Shown here: in pieces, positions 20,179-31,672 of the stretch
Position numbering within the stretch: the first letter of the stretch is position 1
Layout of the letters: every line of letters starts with the position of its first letter
Assembly (NCBI GenBank): GCA_949592205.1
Contig: CATIUR010000003.1
Span: 82,919,001 to 82,983,000 of the forward strand
DNA length: 64,000 nt
DNA from: Helichrysum umbraculigerum
Taxonomy: Eukaryota; Streptophyta; Magnoliopsida; Asterales; Asteraceae
Reading direction: 5' to 3'
Program-made: the position numbers and the translations under genes
Notes under the pieces: generated by a model
Seen by the model: the letters and a program-made list of their open reading frames with translations, nothing else
What the model was told of the DNA's origin: nothing
Database searches by the model: none

Positions 20179-23100
20179 TGTCGCACCCCCAAATTATGAT
20201 GCGGAAGCGGTCGGGGTCGGGGCGCGACTAATCCAGTGATCAACAGCACATAAGATATAATGAACAACTCTATATGCGTCGTTTAACAAAATACATTGAT
20301 ATAATAAATGTTTACAACATTTGAAGCTATACATAGCCCGTAATCTGAAAATGAGAGATTCCAATACATAAATACTTTTACAAATTATATTAACGCAAGG
20401 AAATCTCAAATGTCTGCATGCTGACTCGAGCTACAGCAATCCTGAGGGCAGTCCAACCTACTGCTGAGTACCTGTGATACATTCTAAAAATGGTCAGTTA
20501 AAAGCTGCTAAGCTCATAGGTTTGTATATCAAATAGCTTCGTATGAACTGTAAGATTTAATGTACTGATTTGCAACCAAGCAAATAATGATGTATACAGC
20601 CATGAGCACATAGTCTGAGCCTTAACTGAGGATTCAGGATCCACATTCAAGGACCTGATCGAGGGTGCCTCCCCACGAGTGCCTAATCCACACTCGTAAA
20701 CCTCAAATGCTAATGCGTCCATTTGGCCAGTTAGTGCTTGGTAACCCGAACGAGGATTGTCAATCCTATATGGTACCATACACTAACATTCGCGCTACCG
20801 AAGTATTACCAAACTATGTTGTGGAGGACTTAAAATGATTAGTTGTGTAAACTCATGTAGTATATGAAAAGTTTGTACTCACGTTCACATGTTAAAAACA
20901 AGCAATGAATCACAACGCTGAGTGAAAAACAGTAAAAAGAGGGGCTATGAGACTCACCCGAGTCTGATGCATTTATCTAAATAAACGTGCATTGCTTAGC
21001 CAAGCAAAGATGTCCGAAGATCGTAACCTGAGGGCGTCCAAGACACGCGTTGGTTAATATGAGTAGCTATCTCAAAAGATCACCTATGCTAGTTGATCAC
21101 ACAACTAGTAATGTCCAAATACATTTGGTTTGTTTGTTTGCGTTTTGAAAACGTGTACGGCCCGTTGGTGAGTTTTCGAAATAATAATTTACAATTATTA
21201 TTATTGTGATGTTGTTACATTACACATGTAAGGTATGTTTCGATGTTTTCTGAGTTATATCGTGTAAATATAGAGGTTATGTGATGTTCGACAGTTAGGG
21301 TGAAAATTAGTTTGGAAGTTTCTGTTTTAAGCGACACTCCATACGTCACTTAATAGTTATTGGCGACACTTAGGCAAGTGTTGCATAAAAGTCTAAGTTC
21401 AGAGTTATTAGCGACATTCATTGAAGTGTCGCAGAAGGCGTCACTAGGTGGCGGCACTTAAATAAGTGTCGCATATTATGATTTATTAATTATAGCGTCA
21501 CTCGATAGTAGTGTCGCAGGTAGCTACCATTTGGGTTTATGCGTCATTTAGTTCAGTGTCGTAGAAGGCGACATTCAAAGGTTGCGTCACTTAAGGTCAG
21601 TGCCGCATAAAATAGATTTCACGTACTATTGCGACACTCGGGTGAGTGTCGCAGATAATTGGGGTCCCCATGCGACACTAAGGTCTGATCAGTTTTAGCA
21701 TTAACGAGAGCGTGGTCAAACGACCTCGGTTTGACCCGAAACTTGTACACAAGTCTTAAAATGGTTGATAAGGCTCATAAAAATTATCGGTTCGAGTCGG
21801 GGTTACCCCGAAGTGTCAGTTTTACTAAATTACCAAAACAGCCCCTAGGTTCAATAGTTTCATATTTTTACTCGGATTTGACTCGCGATTTGGACACTTT
21901 TTAGTTCACATCAATTCTTAACAAAAATCACACATATACTCCTATATGTCTAGTATTTTAGAGAATTTTCCCGAGAATTATAGGGGTCGGTTTCGTAGTC
22001 AAATAAAATAGAGAAGATGATGTGTTCGGTTTTCGGCCAAAATGTACATCCGTGTATAAAACGAATTTTACAAAAAAATGAGAGTATTTTGAAGAAAACT
22101 TTCAACACGAAAGTTGTAGAAAACGAAAATACGAAGATTTCAGAATAAGATACATACCTTTCCTTTACACGTACGATTTTATATGATTTATTTCGTGAGA
22201 CTATTTTTCTGTGATGTTTTCGGTTTACGTATACGAGTTTCAAAAACGAGTTTTAACGTATTATTTGGACATAATCTAGCTAGATAATCAACTAGACATG
22301 TAAATAAACATATTAGAAGTAGTTTCAAAGAGACGGAAACTTACGAGTGTCGGTTTTAAAATCCGAGAAGATAGAAACGTAGCTCGATACGTGGTGGTCG
22401 TTTTTGCTTCAAACTGCCTTGAAATCCAAGGTCTTTTTGTATGGTTTAATGGTGAAAGATTGTGGTGGTTTGGTGGTGGTGGTGCCGTGAACTAAGAGAG
22501 AGGAGAGAGAGGTGAGAGTGTTTGGAGATGGAGTGTGTTGGTGATGATGATGTTGCTTGTGAAGAAATGAGGTATGGGAAGCCATACCTCATTTTTGGCT
22601 GTTCAAAAGTGGGTCCCACCCACTAGGTGGGTGTTTAAATCATTTTCCCAAAGTTGCGTTACACGCTGTATCCGTTTACCCGATCGTTTAAACGTTTAAT
22701 TATCGTTATACGCGTTTATATACGTGTTTTAGATAACGAATTATATTTCGATATTTTTGATTGGAGTACTTATAAAAATACTTGAAAACATTTATAAAAA
22801 TGTTTGGTAGTGTGTCGGGAATGGTTTGCATGTTCGTGTTCTGTTTATTTAATCGTGTAACGTTTTAATTAAACGTCTTCGTTATGGGTTTAATATATAA
22901 TATTTCAAACCAATATTTTCCATCCAGGTAATATATTTTGAATTTATAAAATATATTTTGATCTCTGTTAGATTGTCGGGCGCGTATTGCGCATTTTTGT
23001 CGTGTACGATTTAGTTGATAAGATACGAATTGTATGTTAAATATTATAAACATAATATTTAATAGATTATGAGTTTATTAAATAATTCCTTATTATTTAA

Positions 23101-23302
23101 TAATTTGCGTCCACCAACGTCCGTATAAAGTGTATCGAAATCCATTCGATATAAACGTGCACGATTTAACCAAATCGCGTATATGTATATATATTCAACA
23201 ATATATGTAAGGATACATTGATTATCCTAATCAAAGGACTAATTACATGTATTAACAAAGAATTAGGCACTAATCATTAGTCCTAATTTGGCGGGTGTCA
23301 CA
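20179..23302 (-). repeat. 5' LTR of Tekay-1 (3124 bp)
   Basis: In plus coordinates it runs TGTCGCACCCCC to GGGTGTCACA. On the minus strand a GTGGGTCCCAC palindrome (22609-22619) and a pyrimidine tract (about 22495-22525) mark a probable TATA-less promoter. A hairpin array follows at 21330-21690. The remainder is AT-rich with no credible gene. ORF-X of element E resumes at 23303; the expected target duplication is CGATG (23303-23307). Confidence 0.85.
21330..21690 (-). repeat. Hairpin array, AAGTGTCGC type, in Tekay-1 LTR
   Basis: About twenty GCGACACT/AGTGTCGC words and GCGTCACT variants occur here. The best pair is GCGACACTC (21631-21639) with GAGTGTCGC (21644-21652), a perfect 9 bp stem with a 4 nt loop. 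Several others have one mismatch, so this array looks more eroded than that of Tekay-2. Confidence 0.8.
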
Positions 23303-23639
23303 CGATGACTTTGATGAATTGAAAACTCAATTTATGGCCTTAATAGCATCGATTGGTCGAGACCATCCACAACGTGAAATGATCCAGACACATACTACCA
23401 CCAGAATTGATCCTAACGGACCAGTTACTCGGGCAGTAAGGTATATCACTTGCGGGATGGCACTCCTTGACCGATTGGCCACAGATCACTTCAAGAGCTT
23501 CAGGATGGAATCCACCAACCTACCTGACTTGATCGCCAACATGATAATGCAATTCCTACAGTATTTTCCGCCACACTACACTCTAGCCAGGAGCAACAAT
23601 GATCACTCCAGCTCCTGGGACTCATCTAGCATCATCTGA
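23303..23639 (+). pseudogene. C-terminal end of ORF-X (element E)
   Basis: About 112 residues ending at a TGA remain after the Tekay-1 insertion. Blocks such as DPNGPVTRAVRYITCG, the LATDHF region and YFPPHYT align with DPNGPVTKAVDYITFG, TSEHLL and YPPRYT at the C-terminus of the 602-residue ORF of element F (54165-55973), and both end SSSII or SSSI. I do not recognise this domain; it is not RT, RNase H or integrase. Similarity between independent copies suggests the protein was once under selection. Confidence 0.7.
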
Positions 23640-23668
23640 GAACAAGAAGTCGAGCTCTCGACTTTAAA

Positions 23669-23700
23669 AGAGCGCTTCTCGGGAGGCAACCCGTGTTTTA
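23669..23700 (+). promoter_or_regulatory. Conserved GCGCTTCTCGGGAGGCAACCCGTG motif, element E
   Basis: The word starts at 23669 and lies about 30 bp after the ORF-X stop, just after GTCGAGCT (23650-23657). The same block follows ORF-X in element F (about 54107-54138, minus) and follows integrase in the Athila remnant (about 31531-31556, minus). Its function is unknown to me; it marks the end of the pol position in all three. Confidence 0.75.
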
Positions 23701-25330
23701 CTTTTCCGCAATTTTACTTTCCAAGAAGTGATGAAACCTCCGACTATCTTTCACACCTGGATACACGAATAATCTTCTCCAAGAAATCAACAAAAATATC
23801 CAGAGTGTTCACACTTACGAGGCAAATCACAATAAGACTTGAAGAAATCGGAGCACCAAATAGCGACAAACAGACTCTGCAAAAAGATTCGACAAATCAA
23901 ATGCTTCGGAGCACTCCTCATCAGCACCAACAAGCCTTACATATAACTGGGGAGTACCTCTAAACTATTTAAACTCTTCATTACAAATATGCCCTATCCA
24001 TAATGCTTCTCACTAAGTGTGGGATTCAAACCCACCAAACACCTCTAAAGGACACGTTCTGGATGTTTAAAACTCTAACTGTGGGATTTCAACCCAGTAA
24101 TACCTTAGTAGAACATCGAGGACGATGTTCCTTTATGTGTGGGAACCTGATTTTAATTCTCTATTCCTTAGACTATCCTTCTCCAAAAGTAACTCGAAAT
24201 TTTTTTTAACAAAATTTTTCAAAATTTAGTTTGAAATGTTTCGATAATGACAATTTTTAAGCAAAGTACGATTTACTTTAGGGAAAGAAGGATAATTAAG
24301 ATGGGAATCTCTTTAGAAAATTAAATCAATATTCTCGTAAAGAGCATCGCATGACTAGGCACATAAACCCAACTTTCGATTCATGAGGTATCTTGAGCCA
24401 AAATAAGTATTCACTTTTAATGCTTCACTTATTCGATTCTTGTGTGTGCCGATGTATGCGTTTGGAATCAGAACTTACTCATGTTATGCATTTTGAAGCC
24501 AATTTGGTAAGTAAATGGAACGATTGGATAGCAACATTCTTAGGATCAAACCCACTTCCAAAAACACCAACCAAGAGAAAATTCGTCATCTCTACTCTCT
24601 CAAAAGCATCCCTTGAACTTTGTAAAATCTCAATCTTCAAGTAAGAGCTCTATGTGATTAAAAAGAGAAATCAAGAGGTTATGACGCCAAATAAAAGAGG
24701 AAAAGAAAAGAAAAAGGAAAAATTGAAGAAAGGAATGTCCTATGGAAAAGACCCCCTTCAAATACAGTGAAGAAAACAAGGTGTCAATTCTCCAAAAATC
24801 TCAGCTTCCCTCTTCACCAAAAAGGAACTCATAAAATTAGTGCATAACACTGAAATAAAACCCTTCCGTAAACCTTACTCAAATTCCGTTTACCATCCTC
24901 CCATGAACTTTCCACTCAAATTCCACTTACCCCTTTTCCGTAGAATGTTATGACCCGATTAGTTCCATTCTCACCACAGAGGTAACAATTTGATTCTCGA
25001 TCAAGCTTATGACGAAAAACGATGCATGACTAGCGTTATGAGCGATTGATAAAAGATTAATATAGAATAGGGAACCCTAAACACTTTGAGTGATTTGAGT
25101 GACCACTGTGAGAAGATCGCCTAGTCATGTATACAACAGATCGAGAGGATCAGAAGCATGCTCCGAAAAGATTATTTCTTTACCTTTCTAAAGGCAGGAA
25201 AATCTTGTTTACTCCCAAAAATCCCTTAGTAAAACGTTCTGTTCTTAAAACTTTTTATTATCTACACAATCAACCTCACTTGAAAAATGAGTTTGCTTGA
25301 GGACAAGCAAAGTTCTAAGTGTGGGATACT
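23701..25330 (+). other. Non-coding 3' region of element E
   Basis: No supported ORF. It contains several GTGTGGGA-type purine words (about 24015, 24080, 24138). The last, CTAAGTGTGGGATACT (25316-25330), directly precedes the LTR and is the likely polypurine tract. A stretch at 25005-25140 matches 52740-52900 in element F. Confidence 0.65.
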
Positions 25331-27755
25331 TGATATCGCGTAAAAAGTCACGTTTTTACTATCGATATCTCTCATGTTTTAAAACAATACTTGGTAAAAG
25401 AGCTCAAATATTACATTAATCAATGATATTTTGTCAAGTAGGTTAAAATAAGGAAGCACGAGAAAAATCAGGCAAAATGGACAAAAAAATGAAGAATTCA
25501 CGCCCATTTGAAGATTCAAGGCAACCAAGACAAAATTTCTAGTGAAAAGGATCATCCCATGAATTTATCTACATCAAAGTCTTCGTTTTCAAAAATCGAA
25601 CCCAACGCAAAAAGAATCGTCGCAATCGGACGCATAACGAAGGAGATACGCAAGAAAACGTGAACCGAAAAAGTTGTACGGGCGAGGCCGGCCGGCAACA
25701 GGCCGCCGCCGACCCACTTTTCGGGTCAGTCAACCGGTGCCGGCTGGCACCCAACCGGTGCCGGACCATGTCCGGCAGGTTCCTGGTGCTTTTTCATCCG
25801 TGCACCACCTTTTCCGTCCGATATGCGTACCGCGCGCGCTTTTTCACTAAAATGAGCCTAATTTCGCTATCGTGAGCCGGATATCAACTATCAATATACC
25901 CTTGGATTTGTAATTCAAAAACACACATTCCTAGAATACTTTCACTCTCTAAAAAATCAGTCTACTTTCTCTCTCTATTTTCTAACTCTAAATTAGTTTT
26001 AGGCTAGTTTTAGGAGTGTGTTTGGAATAGAACGAAAGCACGGAACGTGTTGTAATCTTGTGGATGTAAGCTTAGGAATATTATATAAAATTCAAGTCTT
26101 CTCCTTCTCGCATTTAATTCCGGTTATTTCTATCCTAATCTATCTTAATTAAAAATGTATTCTTTAATTATGCTAGATATAGTTATTGCCATGCTTAGCG
26201 AGTAGATTACTTTTATATTTGTTGTGATGTAATTAGCATAAATAATTATGGGATGACTTTAATTTGTCGTGAAGTAATATGATGGCCCCTATTCGACTGT
26301 TTTCGGATATAGTGCTGCAAACGCTTTACGCGGAGTACAAACGTACGGAAGTCCGAGACGACCGAAGGTAATCATATTACGAATCGACCTTAATCTATCG
26401 TGAAATAATATGAGGGACCCGATTCGACTGTTCCTTGATATAGTGCTGGAAATGCTTTATACAAAGTACAAATGTACGGAAGTCTGGAATGACCGAAGGT
26501 AGTTATATTATGGACCGATATTATAAAAATGGAAACCTATTGTTCGGATTTACTTTATCCTTACAATTTTAAACTAAAGACTATTTAATCACCTTTCGGT
26601 CAACAAACGTGATTGTAACTTTGTAACGAGGAGGCGCGAACCTCAATACTTAGTCAATAATTATCTACGTTAAAACTATGGTTTAATTACAACGTCATGT
26701 AAACATCGTAAAACGCAATGTAATTGTGTTGAAAACACCATGAGTGTAGTACACTTCTGATTACAATGTAACTGCCATGTAAACATTACGAAGTAATTAA
26801 ATTCATAAATGGAAATGTCGGTTAACGACAGATTACACTGCGGAATACCATAGCATTTTCTGACATGGTATGGGTTTAACTTTATGAAAAACGCCTCCAG
26901 CATTTTAGATTAGAGTAGGTAGGCTACAGGCTAAATAACCATTTACGAAAACCTAGGGATTTGTGGATTATGTTTAGCAAGGCACGTTTAAAATTCTATT
27001 TAAAGAAACGTTTCTCTTTTAATTTAGTTTTTCAAAGCAAGATATGTGCGCAACAATTAAACGTTTCTCTCGCCTATCAAGTCTTAAATTTCACTGATAG
27101 GAAACATTCAAGTAATCCTAACAAAATAACCTGAGTTAATGGTTTATCGAATCTGTAATCTTTATGGTATTAAGAACGATCAGACCTTTATATCGACCTG
27201 CTACTATGTTCCTTCGCCCATGAACAATCGTAAGGGTCATTGACTCCCTCACAAGAGAGTGTGGAGAGTTGAGCATCGTTCGTCCGATCAGAATCATCAC
27301 ACCAGAGTTCCTCGTGACATATTAGTTGATAACCGACTAATAAGGAACCTAACGGTTATACCGTTAGATAAAAGCTTTAACAAACTCATTTAATTTAGAC
27401 CCATGTTTCCTCAAAACTCAAAGTCATCATCCCATAATTACTAGCTAATGAAGTCACAACAAATGCAGCTTTCCACATCTGATTTATTATTATCTTTTTA
27501 TCGCTTTAATTATTTTACTTAGTAAACTGAACCAAAATCCCCATCACTTTTATAAACCCCTTTTGCTAGAAAACCTCTGATTGATTGGAATTTCCTCTGT
27601 TTCAATTCAATTTCTCTTTAAGAACGACTCTAGGTCATACTTAAAACTTACTAACCATTGGTTCAGTAATCGTAAGTCACACTTAGAACCCAACATTTAT
27701 AAATTTAAAACCGCCGATCGTGGTTGTTGCGTAACGACCGTAGCACTGTGCATCA
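25331..27755 (+). repeat. 3' LTR of element E (2425 bp)
   Basis: The LTR runs from TGATATCGCG to GTGCATCA. It has the same length as the LTR of element F (50138-52562). A GC-rich palindromic block (about 25681-25775) lies about 350 bp in. A tandem duplication of about 125 bp (26270-26520), carrying GTACGGAAGTC...GACCGAAGGTA, lies in the middle. No gene is supported inside. Confidence 0.75.
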
Positions 27756-27959
27756 AGGAACAGCCTCATGATAATGTTCTACCTCTTGCATCAAAGGATC
27801 AATAGCCTCATCATGATGTCCTAACACTTCTTGAACTACTTGGGCAGCAATATCCAGAACAACGTTCTGTCCTTGCTGAGCAGCTTGATTTAATACATCC
27901 TCAAGAAGCTCTTGTGGTTCAGGATGAGGAACCGCAACCGCAACCTCAGGGTTCGGAAT
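27756..27959 (-). pseudogene. Athila env-like ORF, distal part beyond the solo LTR
   Basis: The minus-strand frame reads NPEVAVAVPHPEPQE followed by acidic and glutamine-rich residues (LNQAAQQGQNVVLDIAAQVV). It continues in frame the ORF that breaks at 30432. It is unstructured-looking and ends at element E. I assign no function. Confidence 0.6.
27955..27959. other. Left target-site duplication of solo LTR (GGAAT)
   Basis: GGAAT here and at 30432-30436 flank the solo LTR exactly. Confidence 0.95.
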
Positions 27960-30431
27960 TGTGACACCCCCAAATTTAATGATTTGCGGAAGCTTGATTT
28001 GGGTGTCACTAATCAATATACAAAGCACATAAGATGTAATGAACGACCACTATATGCGTCGTTTTAAACTTGTATAGATAAATTAAATGTTTACATCAAA
28101 AATATAGTTACATTAGCTCGATTCCTGAAATTGAGAGATTACATAGCATAATTACTTTTACAAAATATAATAATGCAATCAAATCTCTAGTTGTATGTAT
28201 GCTGACTCGAGCTAAAAATCCCTGCTTGTGCAGCCAACCTACTGCTGGGTACCTGTGATAAATACTAAAATGGGTCAGCGAAAACGCTGGTGAGCTCACA
28301 GGTTTGTATGTCAATGTATAGTTGTCAGAACCGCAAGATTTATATTGAATTTAAAATGCAATTAAGCAAAATAAAAGTTATACTGTCCATGAGCACATAG
28401 TCTGAGCTTAACTTGATTTGTCAGGCCCACTTAAGGAAACCTAACTTGAAATGCCTCCTACGAGTGCCTAATCAACACTCGTCTTCCCAAATGCTAATAC
28501 ATCCGTTTGACCGGTTAGTGCGTGCTAACCCGGATGAGGATTGTCAATCCCATATGATATCATATACTAACATTCACGCTATAAAATACTAGAGACTATG
28601 CTTATGGAGGACTTTAAATTGATTAGCTTGAAACTCATGTAGTATTTGAAGTTTGGCACTTGCGTTCTACTTGTAAAACAAAATCGAGTAGTAATATCAC
28701 ACCCCTAGTTGTAAAGCAGTGAAAATGGGGCTATGAAACTCACCTGAGTCTTGGAGTGTTTAAGTTAATAAACTTGAAGTAATTAGCTGTGAGTTGATGT
28801 CCAAAGACTTGAAACCTGAATGTGTCCACGACACTTGATTGTTATTAATTGTACCGGTATCTCGAAAGACTACCTTTGTAGTTGTTATTTAATTATATAT
28901 GTCCAAATTACTACGATTTGGTTGATTAATTGTTTTGTTTCAAGTTACTACGACTTGATTGACTAAATTATCCAAGTTACTACGACTTGGTTGATTGAAT
29001 AATCTGTTTTGTAAGTTTTGAAAATGTGTACGGCCCGTTGGTGACGGTTTGTAATAATAATAATTCTAAAATTTTGACTTTGCTACAGTACTGCTACAGT
29101 ACTGCTACAGTAACTTTGACTTCAAAATTCTGGTTTTTCTGTGTTTTGCGACACAACATGCGACACAAAGATTTGACATGCGACACAATGGTTGTGTCGC
29201 AGACGTCATGCGACACAAGGATACGACACAGGGACTGTGTCGCATCGAATACGAAATGCTAATTTAATAGCGACATAGTGGTTGTGTCGTATAGAAATAC
29301 GACATAATTTGCGACATAGTGTACGACACAATATTGTGTCGTATGGGTTACGACGTTAACGGTTTGGTACGACACAAGATGCGACATAACGGGTTTTATG
29401 CGACATAGTATGCGACACAATGCTTGTGTCGCATAGATGAACATCAGCCCAGAAACTTGCGACTGACGAGATTTTCAACCTCAAAACCCAAATTAAACTC
29501 GTTTTCCAGCTGTAAAATCATGTTTCTTTCATGTATTTGGACATATATAGTTAAATACAACATTATAACACTAAAACAAACACACATTTGATAGATCTAA
29601 GAGTTTTTATAAAAATCCTTACAATCGAATTTTGAAGCGATTTGAGGCCGAAAATGATGTTGTTGCTTTTGTTAATCTTGTTCCACTTGTAGTGAGGATT
29701 CCGAAAATGAAATTTTTGAGGGTCGATTTGGTGATTCCGAAATTTGGTGATGATTTGGTTGAGAGTGTTTTAGTTGTGTGTGTGTGTTTGGTTAGATGAA
29801 ATGAAAAAGAGGAAGGAAGGTGGATGATGATAGGGGCTGCATTTTTGGAGGGTGGGGGCCCACCAAAGTGTGGGTCTCCATCTTTTTAATTTCTGTACCC
29901 GCGCTCTGTGCGGTGTTCGTTTTTTTTTTTTTTTTTTTTTTTTTTTCCGATTGTTTAAACGTTTAAATAATTTTATGAACATTGAATTATAATTTGTAAA
30001 ACCCGGATATTTATCTAATGTTTGCCTTGAAGTATTTCACCAATTTCTTAATACTTGAGTTATAATTATAACTTAGTTTGTTTTGCTTTGTTTGCGCGTT
30101 TACTACTTTAATCGCGTAGACTTCGTTTGTACATTATGAACTTGACTTGAGATATTCTCCAAATAATATTCTTGATATAATTGCATTATCAAATAATGTT
30201 ACATTATTTAATTAAATTGTTCACCAACGTCCGCATTTTATTGAACCGAAATACATTCGATTTGAATTGAGCGCGATTTAATCAAATCGTTTACTTGTAC
30301 ATATATATTCAACAAACAATATATACATATATATATTAATTGATACAGTAATTAGCCTATCAAAGCACTAATTACACATATAAACACTTGATTAGGCACT
30401 AATCACTAGTCCTAATTTGACGGGTGTCACA
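27960..30431 (-). repeat. Solo Tekay-type LTR (2472 bp)
   Basis: In plus coordinates it runs TGTGACACCCCC to GACGGGTGTCACA, with a perfect 5 bp target duplication (GGAAT) on both sides and no internal region. It is therefore the product of LTR-LTR recombination. A GTGGGGGCCCAC palindrome (29852-29863), a poly(T) run (about 29919-29946) and a hairpin array (29148-29440) are inside. Short ORFs within are not credible genes. Confidence 0.95.
29148..29440 (-). repeat. Hairpin array, TTGTGTCGCA type, in the solo LTR
   Basis: About eighteen CGACACA/TGTGTCG or CGACATA words occur here. Perfect pairs with 10 bp arms and 3 nt loops lie at 29179-29201 and 29411-29433. A 22 bp perfect palindrome lies at 29322-29343. 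The arms match those of element A rather than those of Tekay-1 and Tekay-2. Confidence 0.85.
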
Positions 30432-30436
30432 GGAAT
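30432..30436. other. Right target-site duplication of solo LTR (GGAAT)
   Basis: Identical to 27955-27959. The env-like reading frame resumes here. Confidence 0.95.
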
Positions 30437-31231
30437 AACAGCTGCATGCTCAGCTGCTGCACCCGCTTCTATCCATCCATTGTTCGATGGAGCCACATAA
30501 TTCTCTTTGATGAGATAACCAAATAACGGTCTCTCTTGTGGCCTCAGTTGCTCATCACGTTTTGAAGAATGGAGAAAGCAAGCATTGTAGCCTCTCAAAC
30601 CGATAGTATCAACGTGTATATCCGGCTGAAACCCTGGTAGATCAGGAATGCAATGTAGGATGATGAGCATGCAGAATCTCGGATATAAGAAGAAAAACTG
30701 TATGGTTTATTATAAACCAGGGACAGTAAACCAGATAACAATGACGGGCTCAGCTTATCTTAGCCGCCCTTCTTCGCTTCAAAATCGTAACCATAACGTG
30801 TAATAAAAATCTCCACTGCCAAAAATAAACGCCTTGATGAACTGGCATCCCCTCTTGGGTCCTATATAACCCATACGGCCAAGTGCACCCTCATTGAAAT
30901 CCAAAGGATACACTGTCGGACCGGCCTCCTGCTCGACTATACCCAGATGGAAAATCTGTCGCAGATCATCAACAGAGAAAACCACCGGTCTATTATTGAC
31001 CCTCGTCCGAAGAACCGGAGGGTTGACCGTCGAATCATGCTCGATATTATCCCAGAATTGGGACAATATATCTCGTGAAAGAGCCGGAGAGTCTGTAATG
31101 GTATATCTAATGTGATATTGTGCCAAAAATGTAAGAATCTGAGTCAACCGTGCAGCTCCTCGAGCCTCAACGTCTAAATCAACAAGGACGTTGTGTCTTA
31201 TTACAAAAGTTCTAGCCATATCTGTAATCAT
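30432..31231 (-). pseudogene. Athila env-like ORF, proximal part (frameshifted)
   Basis: The frame from 31231 gives about 150 residues (MARTFVIRHNVLVDL, ILTFLAQYHIRYTITDS, FWDNIEHDS, FSVDDLRQIFHLG, LGRMGYIG). After frameshifts in 30670-30780 it resumes with LIILHCIPDLPGFQPDIHVD and SNNGWIEAGAAAEHAAVIP. It occupies the position after integrase that is called env-like in Athila. I see no signal peptide or membrane segment. Blocks align with the env-like protein of the Sirevirus in this window: IIDFLRASHIRHALT, FWVNASIEE, LRLMGYEG and HTILHCL. Confidence 0.65.
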
Positions 31232-31672
31232 AAGAATTACACAAATGACAAAAAATTAGTTTAACTTATCGAACACTAATTAATTTTAAACAATAATGTA
31301 TTGTGAGCAAAAACGATCACCAAACATCTAAGTTTACGATTAATTAATAACGTAATCTACTGAACTTAATTGAACGATTAAGTAAGCGTAACTTAATTAT
31401 CAATCATATTCTATAAATTACATAAAGTTTGTATGTCTAACAGTATTAACTTGTCATTTCCAGGGAACACACCCACAAAGTTCAAACCTGCAAAAAGAAA
31501 ACAAAAAACATAACTTATAAAATATAAAATACGGGTTGTCTCCCGGAAGCGCTTTCGGTTAAGTAATCCACAATTCGTTAAGCTCGACTCTAATTAAAAT
31601 TCCCTTATCTCTTTAAACGGATGTTGAGATCATCATCCTCCCCTTGATCTCGAGTATCCCTATGGTACTTCT
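31232..31672 (-). promoter_or_regulatory. Athila pol-env spacer with conserved GCGCTTCCGGGAG motif
   Basis: A non-coding spacer. Near its integrase side (about 31531-31556) the minus strand carries AGCGCTTCCGGGAGACAACC, with GTCGAGCTTAACG about 30 bp upstream. This is the block seen after ORF-X in elements E and F. Confidence 0.7.

Larger units (their letters stand above)
7539..23302 (-). mobile_element. Tekay-1: decayed chromovirus with long 5' LTR
   Basis: This minus-strand Ty3 element runs 5' LTR (20179-23302), gag (about 17660-19788), protease and RT/RNase H (16043-17660), then integrase (7539-8588). It is interrupted by array C (8594-16037) and by element B (at 7538). Its 3' end is left of the window. 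It disrupts the ORF-X gene of element E at 23303. Frameshifts, stops and a lost protease aspartate make it non-functional. Its coding sequence is clearly related to Tekay-2. Confidence 0.85.
23303..27755 (+). mobile_element. Element E: non-autonomous Athila relative, 3' part
   Basis: This plus-strand element shows the end of ORF-X (23303-23639), a conserved GCGCTTCTCGGGAGG motif, 1.6 kb of non-coding sequence with repeated GTGTGGGA tracts, and a 2425 bp 3' LTR. Its LTR length equals that of element F and the ORF and motifs match, so E and F are one family. Tekay-1 cuts it at 23303. The sequence after the LTR (AGGAA, 27756-27760) is the expected target duplication. Confidence 0.8.

Noticed and set aside
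29919..29946. Poly(T) run as the tail of a LINE or SINE
   Set aside because: It lies inside the solo LTR beside conserved LTR sequence, with no LINE/SINE body or separate target duplication.
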